From contig JAACFI010000006.1 of the NCBI GenBank assembly GCA_009937575.1, positions 1 to 36,989 on the forward strand: a stretch of 36,989 nucleotides of DNA, written 5' to 3'. This DNA is from Haliea sp. (GTDB lineage: Bacteria > Pseudomonadota > Gammaproteobacteria > Pseudomonadales > Halieaceae). How positions within the stretch are numbered: position 1 is the stretch's first letter; the number at the start of each line of letters is the position of its first letter. This document shows, one piece after another, positions 16,108-24,353 of this stretch. Made by a program: the position numbers and the translations under genes. The notes beneath the pieces are model-generated. The model had not been told where the DNA came from. It did not search any database and was given only the letters and a program-made list of their open reading frames with translations.

Positions 16108-17492
16108 CGACAGATCAGGATTACAGCCTGGAAGTACCGACAGATTCCAGGCGACTGTTGGCACTGGGCTGGCTGTGGCTCTGCGTGCTGGCGCTGCTGG
16201 TGGCCGGCGTGTTCTCGCTACTGCTGGTAGTATCGCGTACACCCTACGTATCCGAGATCATCCCCTGGATCGGCTTCTTTCACTCGGCGCTGGTAGTGCA
16301 CGTGGATCTCTCGGTGCTGGTCTGGAGCCTGGCCTTCGGCGGTTTCCTGTGGAGCCTCAACCAGCGCCCGGGAACCGCGATCCTGGCATGGGCCGCACTG
16401 GCCCTGGCAGGCGCCGGCGCACTGGTGATCACCGCTTCGCCCTTCGTGCGGGACGCACAGCCGCTGATGAGCAACTACGTGCCCGTATTGCAGCATCCGC
16501 TGTTCTTCTCCGGCCTGTTTATGTTCGCCCTGGGCTTCAGCCTGCTGGTGCTCAACAGCATGATTTTCATGGCCCCGGTGGGCCCCTGGGTGAGCGCCCG
16601 CGGCGCCCTGCGTTTCGGGCTCAACACCGCGTCAGTATCAGCGGCGGTGGCAATGATCTGTTTCGTCTGGTCCTACCTGCAGATTCCCGACTACCTGATG
16701 GGCCGCTCCTTCTTCGAGTTGCTGTTCTGGGGTGGCGGCCACGTGCTGCAGTTCACCTACACGCTGCTGATGCTGGTGTGCTGGCTTTGGCTGTGCCGGG
16801 AGGCGGGCCTGCAACTACCCGTGACACCGCGCGTGGTATTGCTGATCCTGTTTGTCGGGCTTGCCTGTGTGTTCGTGTCTCCCCTGTTCTACCTGGCCTA
16901 CCCGATCACCGCGCCGGAACACGTCAAACTGTTCACCTGGCTGATGCGCTGGGGTGGCAGCCTCGGTACCCTGCCCCTGGCAGTGGCGATCATCGTCGCC
17001 CTGCTGCGCTACGGCGGGCAGAACCAGCAGGAGTGGCAGGCGCGCTCGGCCCTGCAGTGCTCACTGTTCCTGTTCGGTATCGGCGGCCTGATCGGGTTCC
17101 TGATTTCCGGGAGTGACGTCACCATCCCGGCGCATTACCACGGCTCCATCGTCGGCGTTACCCTGGCCATGATGGGGGTGTGCTATGTATTGCTGCCCCA
17201 GCTCGGCTTCCCATTGCGCAACCCGAAGATGGCCATCTGGCAGCCGATTATCTACAGCGGCGGCCAGTTGATGCACGTGGGGGGGCTGGTCTGGTCCGGA
17301 GGCTACGGCGTACAGCGCAAGGTGGCCGGGGCGGAACAGGCGCTGAATTCCATCGAACGCGTCCTGGGAATGGGCCTAATGGGGCTGGGCGGCCTGGTTT
17401 CCTCGATCGGCGGGCTGCTGTTCCTGATTATCGTGCTGCGCGCCCTCGCCGGGGTAAAGCCAGATGCGCAGCAGGCTGAAAGTGGACAGTGA
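16104..17492 (+). CDS. Heme-copper-like subunit I paralogue lacking the CuB His pair
   Basis: The 462-aa, about 12-helix protein resembles subunit I of heme-copper reductases but is divergent. His60 and His66 in helix 2 (FFHSALVVHVDLS) and IPAHYHGS (His344, His346) match the heme-ligand positions. His213 in FWGGGHVLQF corresponds to the first CuB His. The region that should hold the HH pair reads FYLAYPITAPEHVKLFTWLM, with only His273, so a normal CuB site looks absent. The oxidase Tyr is absent too. It may bind hemes only, acting as an electron-transfer partner, or be a distinct NOR-like enzyme with altered ligands. The GTG start overlaps the preceding stop (GTGA), so it belongs to the operon. 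It is usually the type of sequence auto-labelled cbb3 subunit I. Confidence 0.82.
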   Translation: MTTDQDYSLEVPTDSRRLLALGWLWLCVLALLVAGVFSLLLVVSRTPYVSEIIPWIGFFHSALVVHVDLSVLVWSLAFGGFLWSLNQRPGTAILAWAALALAGAGALVITASPFVRDAQPLMSNYVPVLQHPLFFSGLFMFALGFSLLVLNSMIFMAPVGPWVSARGALRFGLNTASVSAAVAMICFVWSYLQIPDYLMGRSFFELLFWGGGHVLQFTYTLLMLVCWLWLCREAGLQLPVTPRVVLLILFVGLACVFVSPLFYLAYPITAPEHVKLFTWLMRWGGSLGTLPLAVAIIVALLRYGGQNQQEWQARSALQCSLFLFGIGGLIGFLISGSDVTIPAHYHGSIVGVTLAMMGVCYVLLPQLGFPLRNPKMAIWQPIIYSGGQLMHVGGLVWSGGYGVQRKVAGAEQALNSIERVLGMGLMGLGGLVSSIGGLLFLIIVLRALAGVKPDAQQAESGQ

Positions 17493-17630
17493 CAGGGTCA
17501 GGATCAGCACGAAGAACACCACATTGCGCTGTGGTAGCGGTTCACCATGCATGTTCTCCAACAGAACCAGCAGGCGATCACACACCACGTACAATACGAT
17601 ACCGACGGCGGTAAAAAGTAAAATTTCCAC
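17376..17630 (-). CDS. Small two-helix membrane protein, antisense to the operon end
   Basis: The 84-aa protein has two predicted helices (about 1-24 and 37-59), separated by a charged, Pro-containing loop, and a polar Gln/Asn-rich tail. The GTG start is supported by a strong GGAGG six bases upstream. Its last 117 nt overlap the 3' end of the preceding plus-strand gene in antisense. The overlap encodes only the polar tail, so the membrane part occupies otherwise empty sequence. Function is unknown. Confidence 0.68.
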   Translation of the reverse strand: MEILLFTAVGIVLYVVCDRLLVLLENMHGEPLPQRNVVFFVLILTLSLSTFSLLRIWLYPGEGAQHDNQEQQPADRGNQAAQPH

Positions 17631-17675
17631 GTTTGGCCTCCAGGGTCAATGTGAGTTTGCAGTAAGCGGAATGGC

Positions 17676-18221
17676 ATGACAATGATCAAACACAATAAAC
17701 CCGTTACCCGACATCACCTCACGGCGCTCCTGCTGGTCTTGTGTACCTGGCTGGCCGGCTGCGGTGAACAACGCTTCCAGGCGCCAATGGCACAGGACTT
17801 CGACTTACCACTGCTGGACGGCAGCGGCAGCGTAAGGCTGAGTGACCTGCGCGGTGAGGTGGTCTACCTCAGCTTCTGGGCCTCCTGGTGCATTCCCTGC
17901 CGCCAGGAGATGCCACACCTGCAGGCCCTGTGGGAGGAACACCGCGACCAGGGTTTCCAGGTGATCGGCATCAACGTGGATGACGATCCGGAGGCAGCAA
18001 TGGCCTTCGCACGTGAACACGGCATCGAGTTCCCACTGGTGCGCGACGCGGACCGCAGCGTCAGCAAGCTGTACCGGGTAGCGGGCTACCCCAGTCACTA
18101 CATCGTCGGCCGGGATGGCAGGGTTCACTTCTCCGCCCTCGGTTTTACCGAGGACGATGCGCTGGCGGTCACCGTGGAAGTGCAGACCCTTTTGCGGGGG
18201 TCAGCCGATGGAGCAAATTGA
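17676..18221 (+). CDS. TlpA/ResA-like thiol-disulfide lipoprotein
   Basis: The 181-aa protein has a lipoprotein signal with lipobox LAGC (Cys at about 29) and a thioredoxin fold of the TlpA/ResA type with active site WCIPC (about 70-74) and a cis-Pro region, GYPSHYIVG. Such proteins work in the periplasm to reduce the thiols of apocytochromes c or of CuA/SCO sites. Position after the NOR operon and opposite ctaA suggests maturation of the CuA subunit or SenC, or of NirS heme c. Start is ATG 17676 or 17682. The last 53 nt overlap ctaA tail to tail. Confidence 0.88.
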   Translation: MTMIKHNKPVTRHHLTALLLVLCTWLAGCGEQRFQAPMAQDFDLPLLDGSGSVRLSDLRGEVVYLSFWASWCIPCRQEMPHLQALWEEHRDQGFQVIGINVDDDPEAAMAFAREHGIEFPLVRDADRSVSKLYRVAGYPSHYIVGRDGRVHFSALGFTEDDALAVTVEVQTLLRGSADGAN

Positions 18222-19125
18222 TACTGGCCAGCAGCAGGCAGGCCGCCAGCACGTTGTGCAGGGTCAACAGTAATAGGGGGACATCCAGCCAGATCGTCGT
18301 CACCCCCACCACAATCTGCCCAATAGAACAGACTGACAGCGCCAGCACGGTCGTTCTCAAAGCTGACTCGCTCTTCAGCTTGCGTACCAGCCAGGCAAGG
18401 TAACCTGCCGTCAGCAAGGCGAACAGGCGATGCGCCATGCTCAGCAGGCCCAGGGCATCATCGCGGATCACAGCTCCGCTGTCATCGAGGCGCACTTCCC
18501 GCAGAGGATTGAAAGCTCCGCTTACGTTCTCTGCTGCCAAAATTTCCCCTTCGCAGGTCACGAGGCCCGGGCAGCTGGCAGACGCGAAATTAGCACTGCT
18601 CCAGCCTCCCAGCACAATTTGCAGTGAGACAAGCAGCGTGGCACAAAGGGCCAGGGGACGAAAAGAACAAACCGACCCGGATACCTCACCCGTATCGACC
18701 TCCCGCTGCATCATCCACCACAGCAGGCCCAACAGGCTCATACCACCCAGGAGATTGCCCATGGTAATCAGCGGATTGCTGCGGGTTGGCGTGTAGTAAC
18801 CCAACAGGGAGAGAAACACCATGATCGCGAACAGGGCTGTCGGAACAAGGAGGCCGGTAGAGCGCTTCCCACCCTGGCGAAGGGCCACAAGGTAGATCAC
18901 CAGGATAAGCAGCCCCAGCACGCTGGCAATATATCGATGGGCAACCCTGGCACCGTAGTGGGCCATCTGCTGGCCCTCTTCCGTGAGCACCGTGATTCCC
19001 TTCTTCTCCGTCGCGGGGTTGAGTTGGGCGTAGCAGGCGGGCCAGTCCTCGCAGCCGATACCGACCTCTGCGAGACGTATATAAGCGCTCAAAACGACCG
19101 TGACGATGGTCAGCAACAGTGACAC
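18169..19125 (-). CDS. ctaA: Heme A synthase CtaA/COX15 family
   Basis: This 318-aa, about eight-helix protein oxidises heme O to heme A. CtaA hallmarks are IGCEDWPACYAQ near the N-terminus, conserved heme-ligand histidines (MAHYGARVAHRYIA, LSMAHRLFA, LTLHNVLAACLL) and a Cys pair in the loop around SCPGLVTC. It has no ctaB (heme O synthase) beside it. Convergence with the NOR/TlpA genes raises the possibility that the NOR uses heme A, though it could equally serve an aa3 oxidase elsewhere. The GTG at 19125 is the only usable start before an in-frame TAG 30 bases upstream. It leaves a very short N-terminus and has no clear Shine-Dalgarno. Confidence 0.9.
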   Translation of the reverse strand: MSLLLTIVTVVLSAYIRLAEVGIGCEDWPACYAQLNPATEKKGITVLTEEGQQMAHYGARVAHRYIASVLGLLILVIYLVALRQGGKRSTGLLVPTALFAIMVFLSLLGYYTPTRSNPLITMGNLLGGMSLLGLLWWMMQREVDTGEVSGSVCSFRPLALCATLLVSLQIVLGGWSSANFASASCPGLVTCEGEILAAENVSGAFNPLREVRLDDSGAVIRDDALGLLSMAHRLFALLTAGYLAWLVRKLKSESALRTTVLALSVCSIGQIVVGVTTIWLDVPLLLLTLHNVLAACLLLASINLLHRLTPAKGSALPR

Positions 19126-19217
19126 ACTGATAAGCGAACGGTAGATATTGGTCTACTCCGGCTAGTGGGCGCGGTCCAGATTAAACAATCGGCGGCGAAA
19201 CACAACTAAATCCCTGG

Positions 19218-20786
19218 TCACTCCTGTTGCCCGCCCTCGGCACCAGAAAAATAAGCCCTGATCTCGTCGATTTTGGACTTGACCATGTCCTTCATCACCT
19301 GCTGCTTGATCGCACCCATGGTGGTATCCAGGGCCGCATCGGAAAAAAACGGCACGCTTGTTTCGAACACCTCGGGCTTCTTCCCCCCTGGGAGAATCAG
19401 TCCGTACTGCTCCACGCTGTGGACGTATTCAAAGACGGGCTTGAGAGCCGGGGCCAGCAACCAGAGATTCTGCAGGGCCAGGTCATGGTATTCCCCGGGG
19501 TCCAGTTCCAGGTTGTAGGCCTGGGGCGCCCACAATTCCTGGTAACCGCGCTGGTCGATTTCCGGGGACTCGCCGTGGAGATAGATCTTGAACTGGCGCC
19601 ATTTAACGGCCATCAGGTGCTCGCCCGCAAAAAACAACAGGCTCTCGCGATTGGAGTGCGCTTGTTCACCACGGATAAAGACACTCTGGTCCACACCATC
19701 GATAACCCGGTCATCCGGAACGCGGCCGCCGACTATGGCCGCCAGCGTAGGAAAAATATCGTTAATGCTGATGAGTTCGTTGCTCACCACATCAGCGGGC
19801 ACCTGCCCCGGCCAGCGGATCATCATCGGTGTACGGATCGACCCCTCGTGTACCGTTCCCAGATAACCGCGATAGGGACCCGAATTCCCCACGTAGGGAT
19901 ATTCGGCCCGGTCCGGTCCGTTGTCGCTGGCGTAGATCACCAGGGTGTTGTCCTCGATGCCCGCCTCGCGAATGGCCGCCAATACCTGCCCCACGCGATG
20001 GTCGTGCTCGATCATTGCATCACCGTAGCGACCCGCGCCGGATTTACCCTCGAAACCCGGGTTCGGCAGCGAGGGATGATGCACCAGGGACCAGGGAATG
20101 TAGAGAAAAAACGGCTCATCATCCCGGGCATGTGCCTTGATATAGGCCACTGACTTTTCGGCAATAAGGCCGTCGATAAGGGGGCGCACGCTCGCGTCGT
20201 AGGGCTCCAGAGCCTTCAGCTCCTCCCCTTTTCGCCCCTGATACAGGCGCGGTGCCGCGAACAGTGCCGGGTCGAAACCCACTGCCTCCGGATACCAGGC
20301 CACATCCGTGCTGAAGGGAAAACCCCACCACTCATCGAAGCCCTGGTTCAATGGCAGTCGTTGCTCCACATAACCCAGGTGCCACTTGCCGAAGATGGCG
20401 GTGTTGTAACCACGATCCGACAGCATCTCCGCCAACGTATATTCCCAGGGAGCGAGTCCCACCGGTAGGCCCGGCACCGGGATCGCCCGGGTGGTCCCGG
20501 AGCGGATCGCCATGCGACCGGTCATCAGCGCGGAGCGTGAAGGCGTGCACTCCGCCTCCACGTTGAAATTGGTGAAGCGCATTCCCTCGGCGGCCAGCTG
20601 GTCGATATTGGGGGTGGGCGCGCCGCGGGTTACGCCACCGCCGTACACCCCCAGGTCGCCGTAACCCAGGTTGTCGCTCAGCATAATGACGATATTGGGC
20701 CGGCCCCTGTCCGCGGCGGCGGTCAGCAGCGGCATCGCCAGGACCGCCGCAAGCAATATCGTTAATGTGGTCCTCAGCATATTCAT
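19218..20786 (-). CDS. Secreted type I (formylglycine) sulfatase
   Basis: The 522-aa enzyme has a signal peptide (about 1-25) and the sulfatase signature CTPSRSALMTG, in which Cys80 would be converted to formylglycine. GKWHLG and YASDNGPD also fit arylsulfatases. The metal motif usually read as DDLGYGD is SDNLGYGD here, with Asn39 replacing one Asp. The enzyme would hydrolyse sulfate esters in the periplasm; the substrate is unknown. It starts 4 bp after the FAD oxidase gene, so the two are almost certainly co-transcribed. It needs a sulfatase-modifying factor that is not in the window. Confidence 0.92.
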   Translation of the reverse strand: MNMLRTTLTILLAAVLAMPLLTAAADRGRPNIVIMLSDNLGYGDLGVYGGGVTRGAPTPNIDQLAAEGMRFTNFNVEAECTPSRSALMTGRMAIRSGTTRAIPVPGLPVGLAPWEYTLAEMLSDRGYNTAIFGKWHLGYVEQRLPLNQGFDEWWGFPFSTDVAWYPEAVGFDPALFAAPRLYQGRKGEELKALEPYDASVRPLIDGLIAEKSVAYIKAHARDDEPFFLYIPWSLVHHPSLPNPGFEGKSGAGRYGDAMIEHDHRVGQVLAAIREAGIEDNTLVIYASDNGPDRAEYPYVGNSGPYRGYLGTVHEGSIRTPMMIRWPGQVPADVVSNELISINDIFPTLAAIVGGRVPDDRVIDGVDQSVFIRGEQAHSNRESLLFFAGEHLMAVKWRQFKIYLHGESPEIDQRGYQELWAPQAYNLELDPGEYHDLALQNLWLLAPALKPVFEYVHSVEQYGLILPGGKKPEVFETSVPFFSDAALDTTMGAIKQQVMKDMVKSKIDEIRAYFSGAEGGQQE

Positions 20787-20790
20787 CCCG

Positions 20791-22485
20791 CTAATCGACC
20801 AGCACCCCCCGAGCCGTGGCCCGCCGATCGGGTGTATCGACCAGCACTCCTGGATTCATCATACCGGTAGGATCCAGCTCCCGTCGGGCGCCGGCAAATG
20901 CCCGCCTGAACAGGGGCGGGGCTTGATCGTCGTAGCCACCGGGGCGGTGATCGCGGCCCACCGCGTGGTGGTGGGTCACGGTACCGCCCAGCCCCACCAC
21001 CGCCTCGTTGGCAGCCAGCTTGATCTCGCGCCAGCGGGAAAGCATGGAGGCCATATCACCCTCCCGGCTGCCCATGGCGTAAAAGGTGAAGTACGGCGCC
21101 GGGCCGTCGGGATAGATATGGGTGAAGCGGCAGCTCAGCATGCAATCGGTGCCGGTCACTTCCTTCAGGGACCTGCCTACCCGCTCGCGTACCCCCTGGT
21201 AGAGATCCTCGAAACGGTCCCAGGTAATGGACGTCTCGAAGGTATCCACGATCACCCCCGCCGGCGTCAGGTAGTTGCGGTAGTATGGCGCCCGCAGGAA
21301 CTGGTTGCGCCACTGCCCGGCGGCGCCCTGCCGGTGCTCGCCATCCTCATCGGCACTGTCGGAGCCTGACAGTGAGCGGTCTACAGCCGCCTGGTCCCAA
21401 CTGCCCCCGTGATCGCCAGCCAGTTCCAGGGCCCGCGCCATCCAGGCCTGCAGGGGATGGTCAGCGGACTCGAAGGCCAGCACCAGCAGCGCGGTATCGC
21501 CGTCTCCCACCCCGTTCATCATTGCCTCGGCCGGGTCCAGCAGGCGGCAGTTGCTGGGAAACAGCGCCGCCTGGCTGATGGCGCGCACCGCGGACCAGGC
21601 CTGTTCCATACCGGGGAAACTGACGCTGGCGGAGGCGCGGAAACGCGGTCGGTCCTGCAACCGCATCCAGGCCCGGGTGATGAAACCCAGGGTGCCCTCT
21701 GAGCCGATCATCATCCGGTCCGGTGACGGGCCGGCGCCGGAACCGGGCAGGCGGCGGCTGACCATGACCCCGGCGGGAGTCAGCATGCGCACGCTCTCCA
21801 CGAAGTCGTCGACGTGGGTGTAGTTGCTGGCGAAATGCCCGCCTGCCCGGGTCGCGATCCAGCCGCCCAGGGTGGAAAACTCGAAGCTCTGGGGGTAGTG
21901 GCGCAGGGTCAGGTTATGGGGCTTGAGGTCCGCCTCCAGTTCCGGGCCCAGGGCGCCCCCCTCGATCAGGGCGGCACGGCTGGTCTTGTCTACTTCCAGT
22001 ACGCGGTTGAGGTATTGCAGGTCCACGCTGATCACCGCGCCGTAGTCGCCCCCCACGTCCGGTTCCACCCCGCCACAGACGCTGGTGCCGCCGCCAAAGG
22101 GAATCAGCGCGGCGCCGCTGCTGGCGGCGAATTCCATCAGCGCGGCAATATCCTCCTCATTGCGGGGAAAGGCCACCCAGTCGGGCGGGTTGGGCATCTC
22201 GCGCATCTGCATGCGCACCAGGTCGCCGAAGGACTTGCCGTAACCGTGGGTGATGCGGTCGTAGGGGGTGCATGACAGGATCGGGGAGAGATTATCCGGG
22301 GCGGCGATACGTGGTGCAGCCAGGTCGAATTCTTCCAGGCGAGGTGCCGGGCCGGGTTTGTGCTCCGCTCCCAGGCCGGAGGCCAGCCTGGCGACATGGG
22401 TTTCCTCCTCGGGGGTGAGGCCCTGGTCGGTGTAGCCCCAGCCCCAGAAGCAGAGTTCACGGCGGTGTGCGAGTGTGTTGGTCAT
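20791..22485 (-). CDS. FAD-linked oxidase of the alkyldihydroxyacetonephosphate synthase family
   Basis: The 564-aa protein has a PCMH-type FAD-binding domain (PFGGGTSVCGGVEP at about 128-141, and MIGSEGTLGFITRAWMRL) and the C-terminal cap. THHHAVGRDHRPGG matches the HHH active-site region of alkyl-DHAP synthase. Family members make ether-lipid precursors or oxidise 2-hydroxy acids. The N-terminal region (ELCFWGWGY) is typical of the bacterial AGPS-like group. Its pairing with a sulfatase and a nearby alkylsulfatase might point to degradation of alkyl or ether-linked sulfate compounds, which is only inference. An inverted REP-like pair lies immediately upstream. Confidence 0.88.
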   Translation of the reverse strand: MTNTLAHRRELCFWGWGYTDQGLTPEEETHVARLASGLGAEHKPGPAPRLEEFDLAAPRIAAPDNLSPILSCTPYDRITHGYGKSFGDLVRMQMREMPNPPDWVAFPRNEEDIAALMEFAASSGAALIPFGGGTSVCGGVEPDVGGDYGAVISVDLQYLNRVLEVDKTSRAALIEGGALGPELEADLKPHNLTLRHYPQSFEFSTLGGWIATRAGGHFASNYTHVDDFVESVRMLTPAGVMVSRRLPGSGAGPSPDRMMIGSEGTLGFITRAWMRLQDRPRFRASASVSFPGMEQAWSAVRAISQAALFPSNCRLLDPAEAMMNGVGDGDTALLVLAFESADHPLQAWMARALELAGDHGGSWDQAAVDRSLSGSDSADEDGEHRQGAAGQWRNQFLRAPYYRNYLTPAGVIVDTFETSITWDRFEDLYQGVRERVGRSLKEVTGTDCMLSCRFTHIYPDGPAPYFTFYAMGSREGDMASMLSRWREIKLAANEAVVGLGGTVTHHHAVGRDHRPGGYDDQAPPLFRRAFAGARRELDPTGMMNPGVLVDTPDRRATARGVLVD

Positions 22486-22503
22486 ATTTTTGGCCCCGGT
22501 TTA

Positions 22504-22549
22504 ATGGTGCGCAGTGCGCACCCTACGTAGGGTGCGTATCACGCACCAT
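22504..22549. repeat. Inverted pair of REP-like units (46-bp imperfect palindrome)
   Basis: Two hairpins, GGTGCGCAGTGCGCACC (22506-22522) and GGTGCGTATCACGCACC (22531-22547), flank the palindrome CTACGTAG. Each unit resembles the copy at 3531-3554. The element starts right after the 3' stop of the alkylsulfatase-like gene and precedes the FAD oxidase gene, so it separates two same-strand genes. Confidence 0.75.
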
Positions 22550-24322
22550 TTATCGGACATGCATATAAAACCCGGGCTGCTCCCGGTCCAGGAACCCGAG
22601 CAGGCGTTGCAAGGTCTCCCCATCCCCCACCCCATCCGGCATCGGCTTACCCATCATCACCTGCCGCAACTGCGTCGCACTGAGGCTGACTTTCGGTGTG
22701 CCCCTGGTAATCTGGCCGGGTATGATTTCCAGGATACTGTTGCGCAGCTCCACCGTGTAAGTGTCGCTGGAGTCGGTAAACTCAAAGCCAAGGGTGAGAC
22801 GCGTATCGCCGGCTTTTTCCGCGTCCACCTGGTAGCGCCAGTTCTCCAGTAACTGCCCACCGGGCCGGGCGCCCTGCATCACCGCCATGCCCATTTTGAT
22901 CAGCTTGCCGGGATCCACCTTGCCCTCCAGTTCGTTGGCGCCATTCAGGTACCAGGCTCGGGCGATGGTGTTCAGCTCCCGGTAACCACGGGCGCGCAGG
23001 CTGGCCGCCTTGAGGTAGCGCGCTTCCCAGTCCTGGTGATCGATACGCACCAGCATCTGGGTCAGCTCGGCGGCGAACTGCACGTCTCCGGCCTTGAACG
23101 CCTTCTCGGCCTCCGCAAACACCCGGTCGCGCCCGCCCATCAATTCCACCATGCGCCGGGCTTTCTCCACCGGCGCGGTGGGTGAGAGGTCGGTGGCGTC
23201 GCCGCTGAACCAGCTTACCCAACCGGTGTACAGCTCCGGCGCGATGATCCAGGGCGTTCCATACATCGGGCGGGTGAAGGGGTCCAGATCGAGATACTCA
23301 GGCAGTTCGCGGAACTGCTGCTGCAGCTCCGCCGGCGTATAGCCCTTGTTGATATAGCGTATCCCCTGGTCCCACAGGTACTGGATGGCGTCGCGACTGG
23401 TGGTCACGTACTGCTGGATTTTATCCCGGCCCTGGATGGGCATGATATGGGAACCCAGCAGCCACTCAGGCTTGATCTCGCGCACCGTGTCCAGGGCATT
23501 CAGGTAGTTTTCCGGCAGGCGCGGCTTGGAACCCCGGATGGAGTGAATGTTGGCCAGGGCGTAGAAAAACTCGTCGCCGATCAGCACCATGTCGAACTCG
23601 GGAATATGCAGGCCGAACTCGGATATGGCCTCCCCGCCGGTGTAGAACACGTTGATCTTCAGCCCGGCGATGTCCAGGGTGGTATTCTCGCTGAAGGTAT
23701 CGGTGGGTGGGATATAACCCGGCTTACCCCCCAGCACCCGGGGCGAGCAGCAGCCGTGGTGGTGCTTGTCCTCCGGCGGTAACATGTCCGGGCCGTAGTA
23801 GAACACCCCCAGCAACTGTCGCGGCAGGATCGCGCCGAACTCGTTGGCGATCTCTTCCTCGAAATTGTCCCAGGCGTAGATCTTCACCTTGCCGCTGGCC
23901 ACCTGCTCCGGGGTCACCAGGGCGGAGGTGCCGTTATAGTGGTCTGTGTGGTGGTGGGAATAGAAAATCGCCTTGATGGGTTTATCGGAAATCTTGCGGA
24001 TTTCCTCGGCGATATATTCCCCCGCTGCCACGTTGACACTGGTGTCGTAAACAATCAGGCCGTCATCGCCCTCGATGATGGTACTGTTGCCGATCCAGCC
24101 ACCGGGGACATGCACGGTCCAGACCGGGTATTTCCCCGCCCTGTAGGTGCCGGCCTGCTCGGTGAACAGTTTCTGGTGCTCGAGGAAGTAGTCGGGCCAG
24201 CTGCGTTCAACCTGGTAGGGGTTCGGCGCTATAGGCGCCGCGGCCAGGACAACTTTGGCCAGGCCCAGCAAAAGGCCAGGAAAGACTAACGGGCGAACGC
24301 ATGAACGCAGTCTTCTGATCAT
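22550..24322 (-). CDS. Secreted alkylsulfatase-type metallo-beta-lactamase hydrolase
   Basis: The 590-aa protein has a signal peptide (about 1-29) and an N-terminal metallo-beta-lactamase fold with the zinc motif HHHTDH (His123, His125, Asp127, His128), a GGEAISEFG segment with metal-binding acidic residues, and a later GSHIMPIQG. An alpha-helical dimerisation domain (about 395-470) and a C-terminal SCP2-like domain (about 480-590) follow, the architecture of SdsA1/BDS1 alkyl sulfatases, which release sulfate from alkyl sulfates such as SDS. The first motif is HHHTDH rather than the usual THxHxDH, so the substrate may differ. The neighbouring sulfatase suggests organosulfate use. Confidence 0.88.
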   Translation of the reverse strand: MIRRLRSCVRPLVFPGLLLGLAKVVLAAAPIAPNPYQVERSWPDYFLEHQKLFTEQAGTYRAGKYPVWTVHVPGGWIGNSTIIEGDDGLIVYDTSVNVAAGEYIAEEIRKISDKPIKAIFYSHHHTDHYNGTSALVTPEQVASGKVKIYAWDNFEEEIANEFGAILPRQLLGVFYYGPDMLPPEDKHHHGCCSPRVLGGKPGYIPPTDTFSENTTLDIAGLKINVFYTGGEAISEFGLHIPEFDMVLIGDEFFYALANIHSIRGSKPRLPENYLNALDTVREIKPEWLLGSHIMPIQGRDKIQQYVTTSRDAIQYLWDQGIRYINKGYTPAELQQQFRELPEYLDLDPFTRPMYGTPWIIAPELYTGWVSWFSGDATDLSPTAPVEKARRMVELMGGRDRVFAEAEKAFKAGDVQFAAELTQMLVRIDHQDWEARYLKAASLRARGYRELNTIARAWYLNGANELEGKVDPGKLIKMGMAVMQGARPGGQLLENWRYQVDAEKAGDTRLTLGFEFTDSSDTYTVELRNSILEIIPGQITRGTPKVSLSATQLRQVMMGKPMPDGVGDGETLQRLLGFLDREQPGFYMHVR

Positions 24323-24353
24323 AATTATTGTCTCTGTTTTGCGTGTTAAGAAA

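Noticed and set aside
16175-17116. 313-aa plus-strand frame inside the second heme-copper gene
   Set aside because: Low-complexity Arg/Gly/Pro-rich product in another frame of a clear membrane protein.
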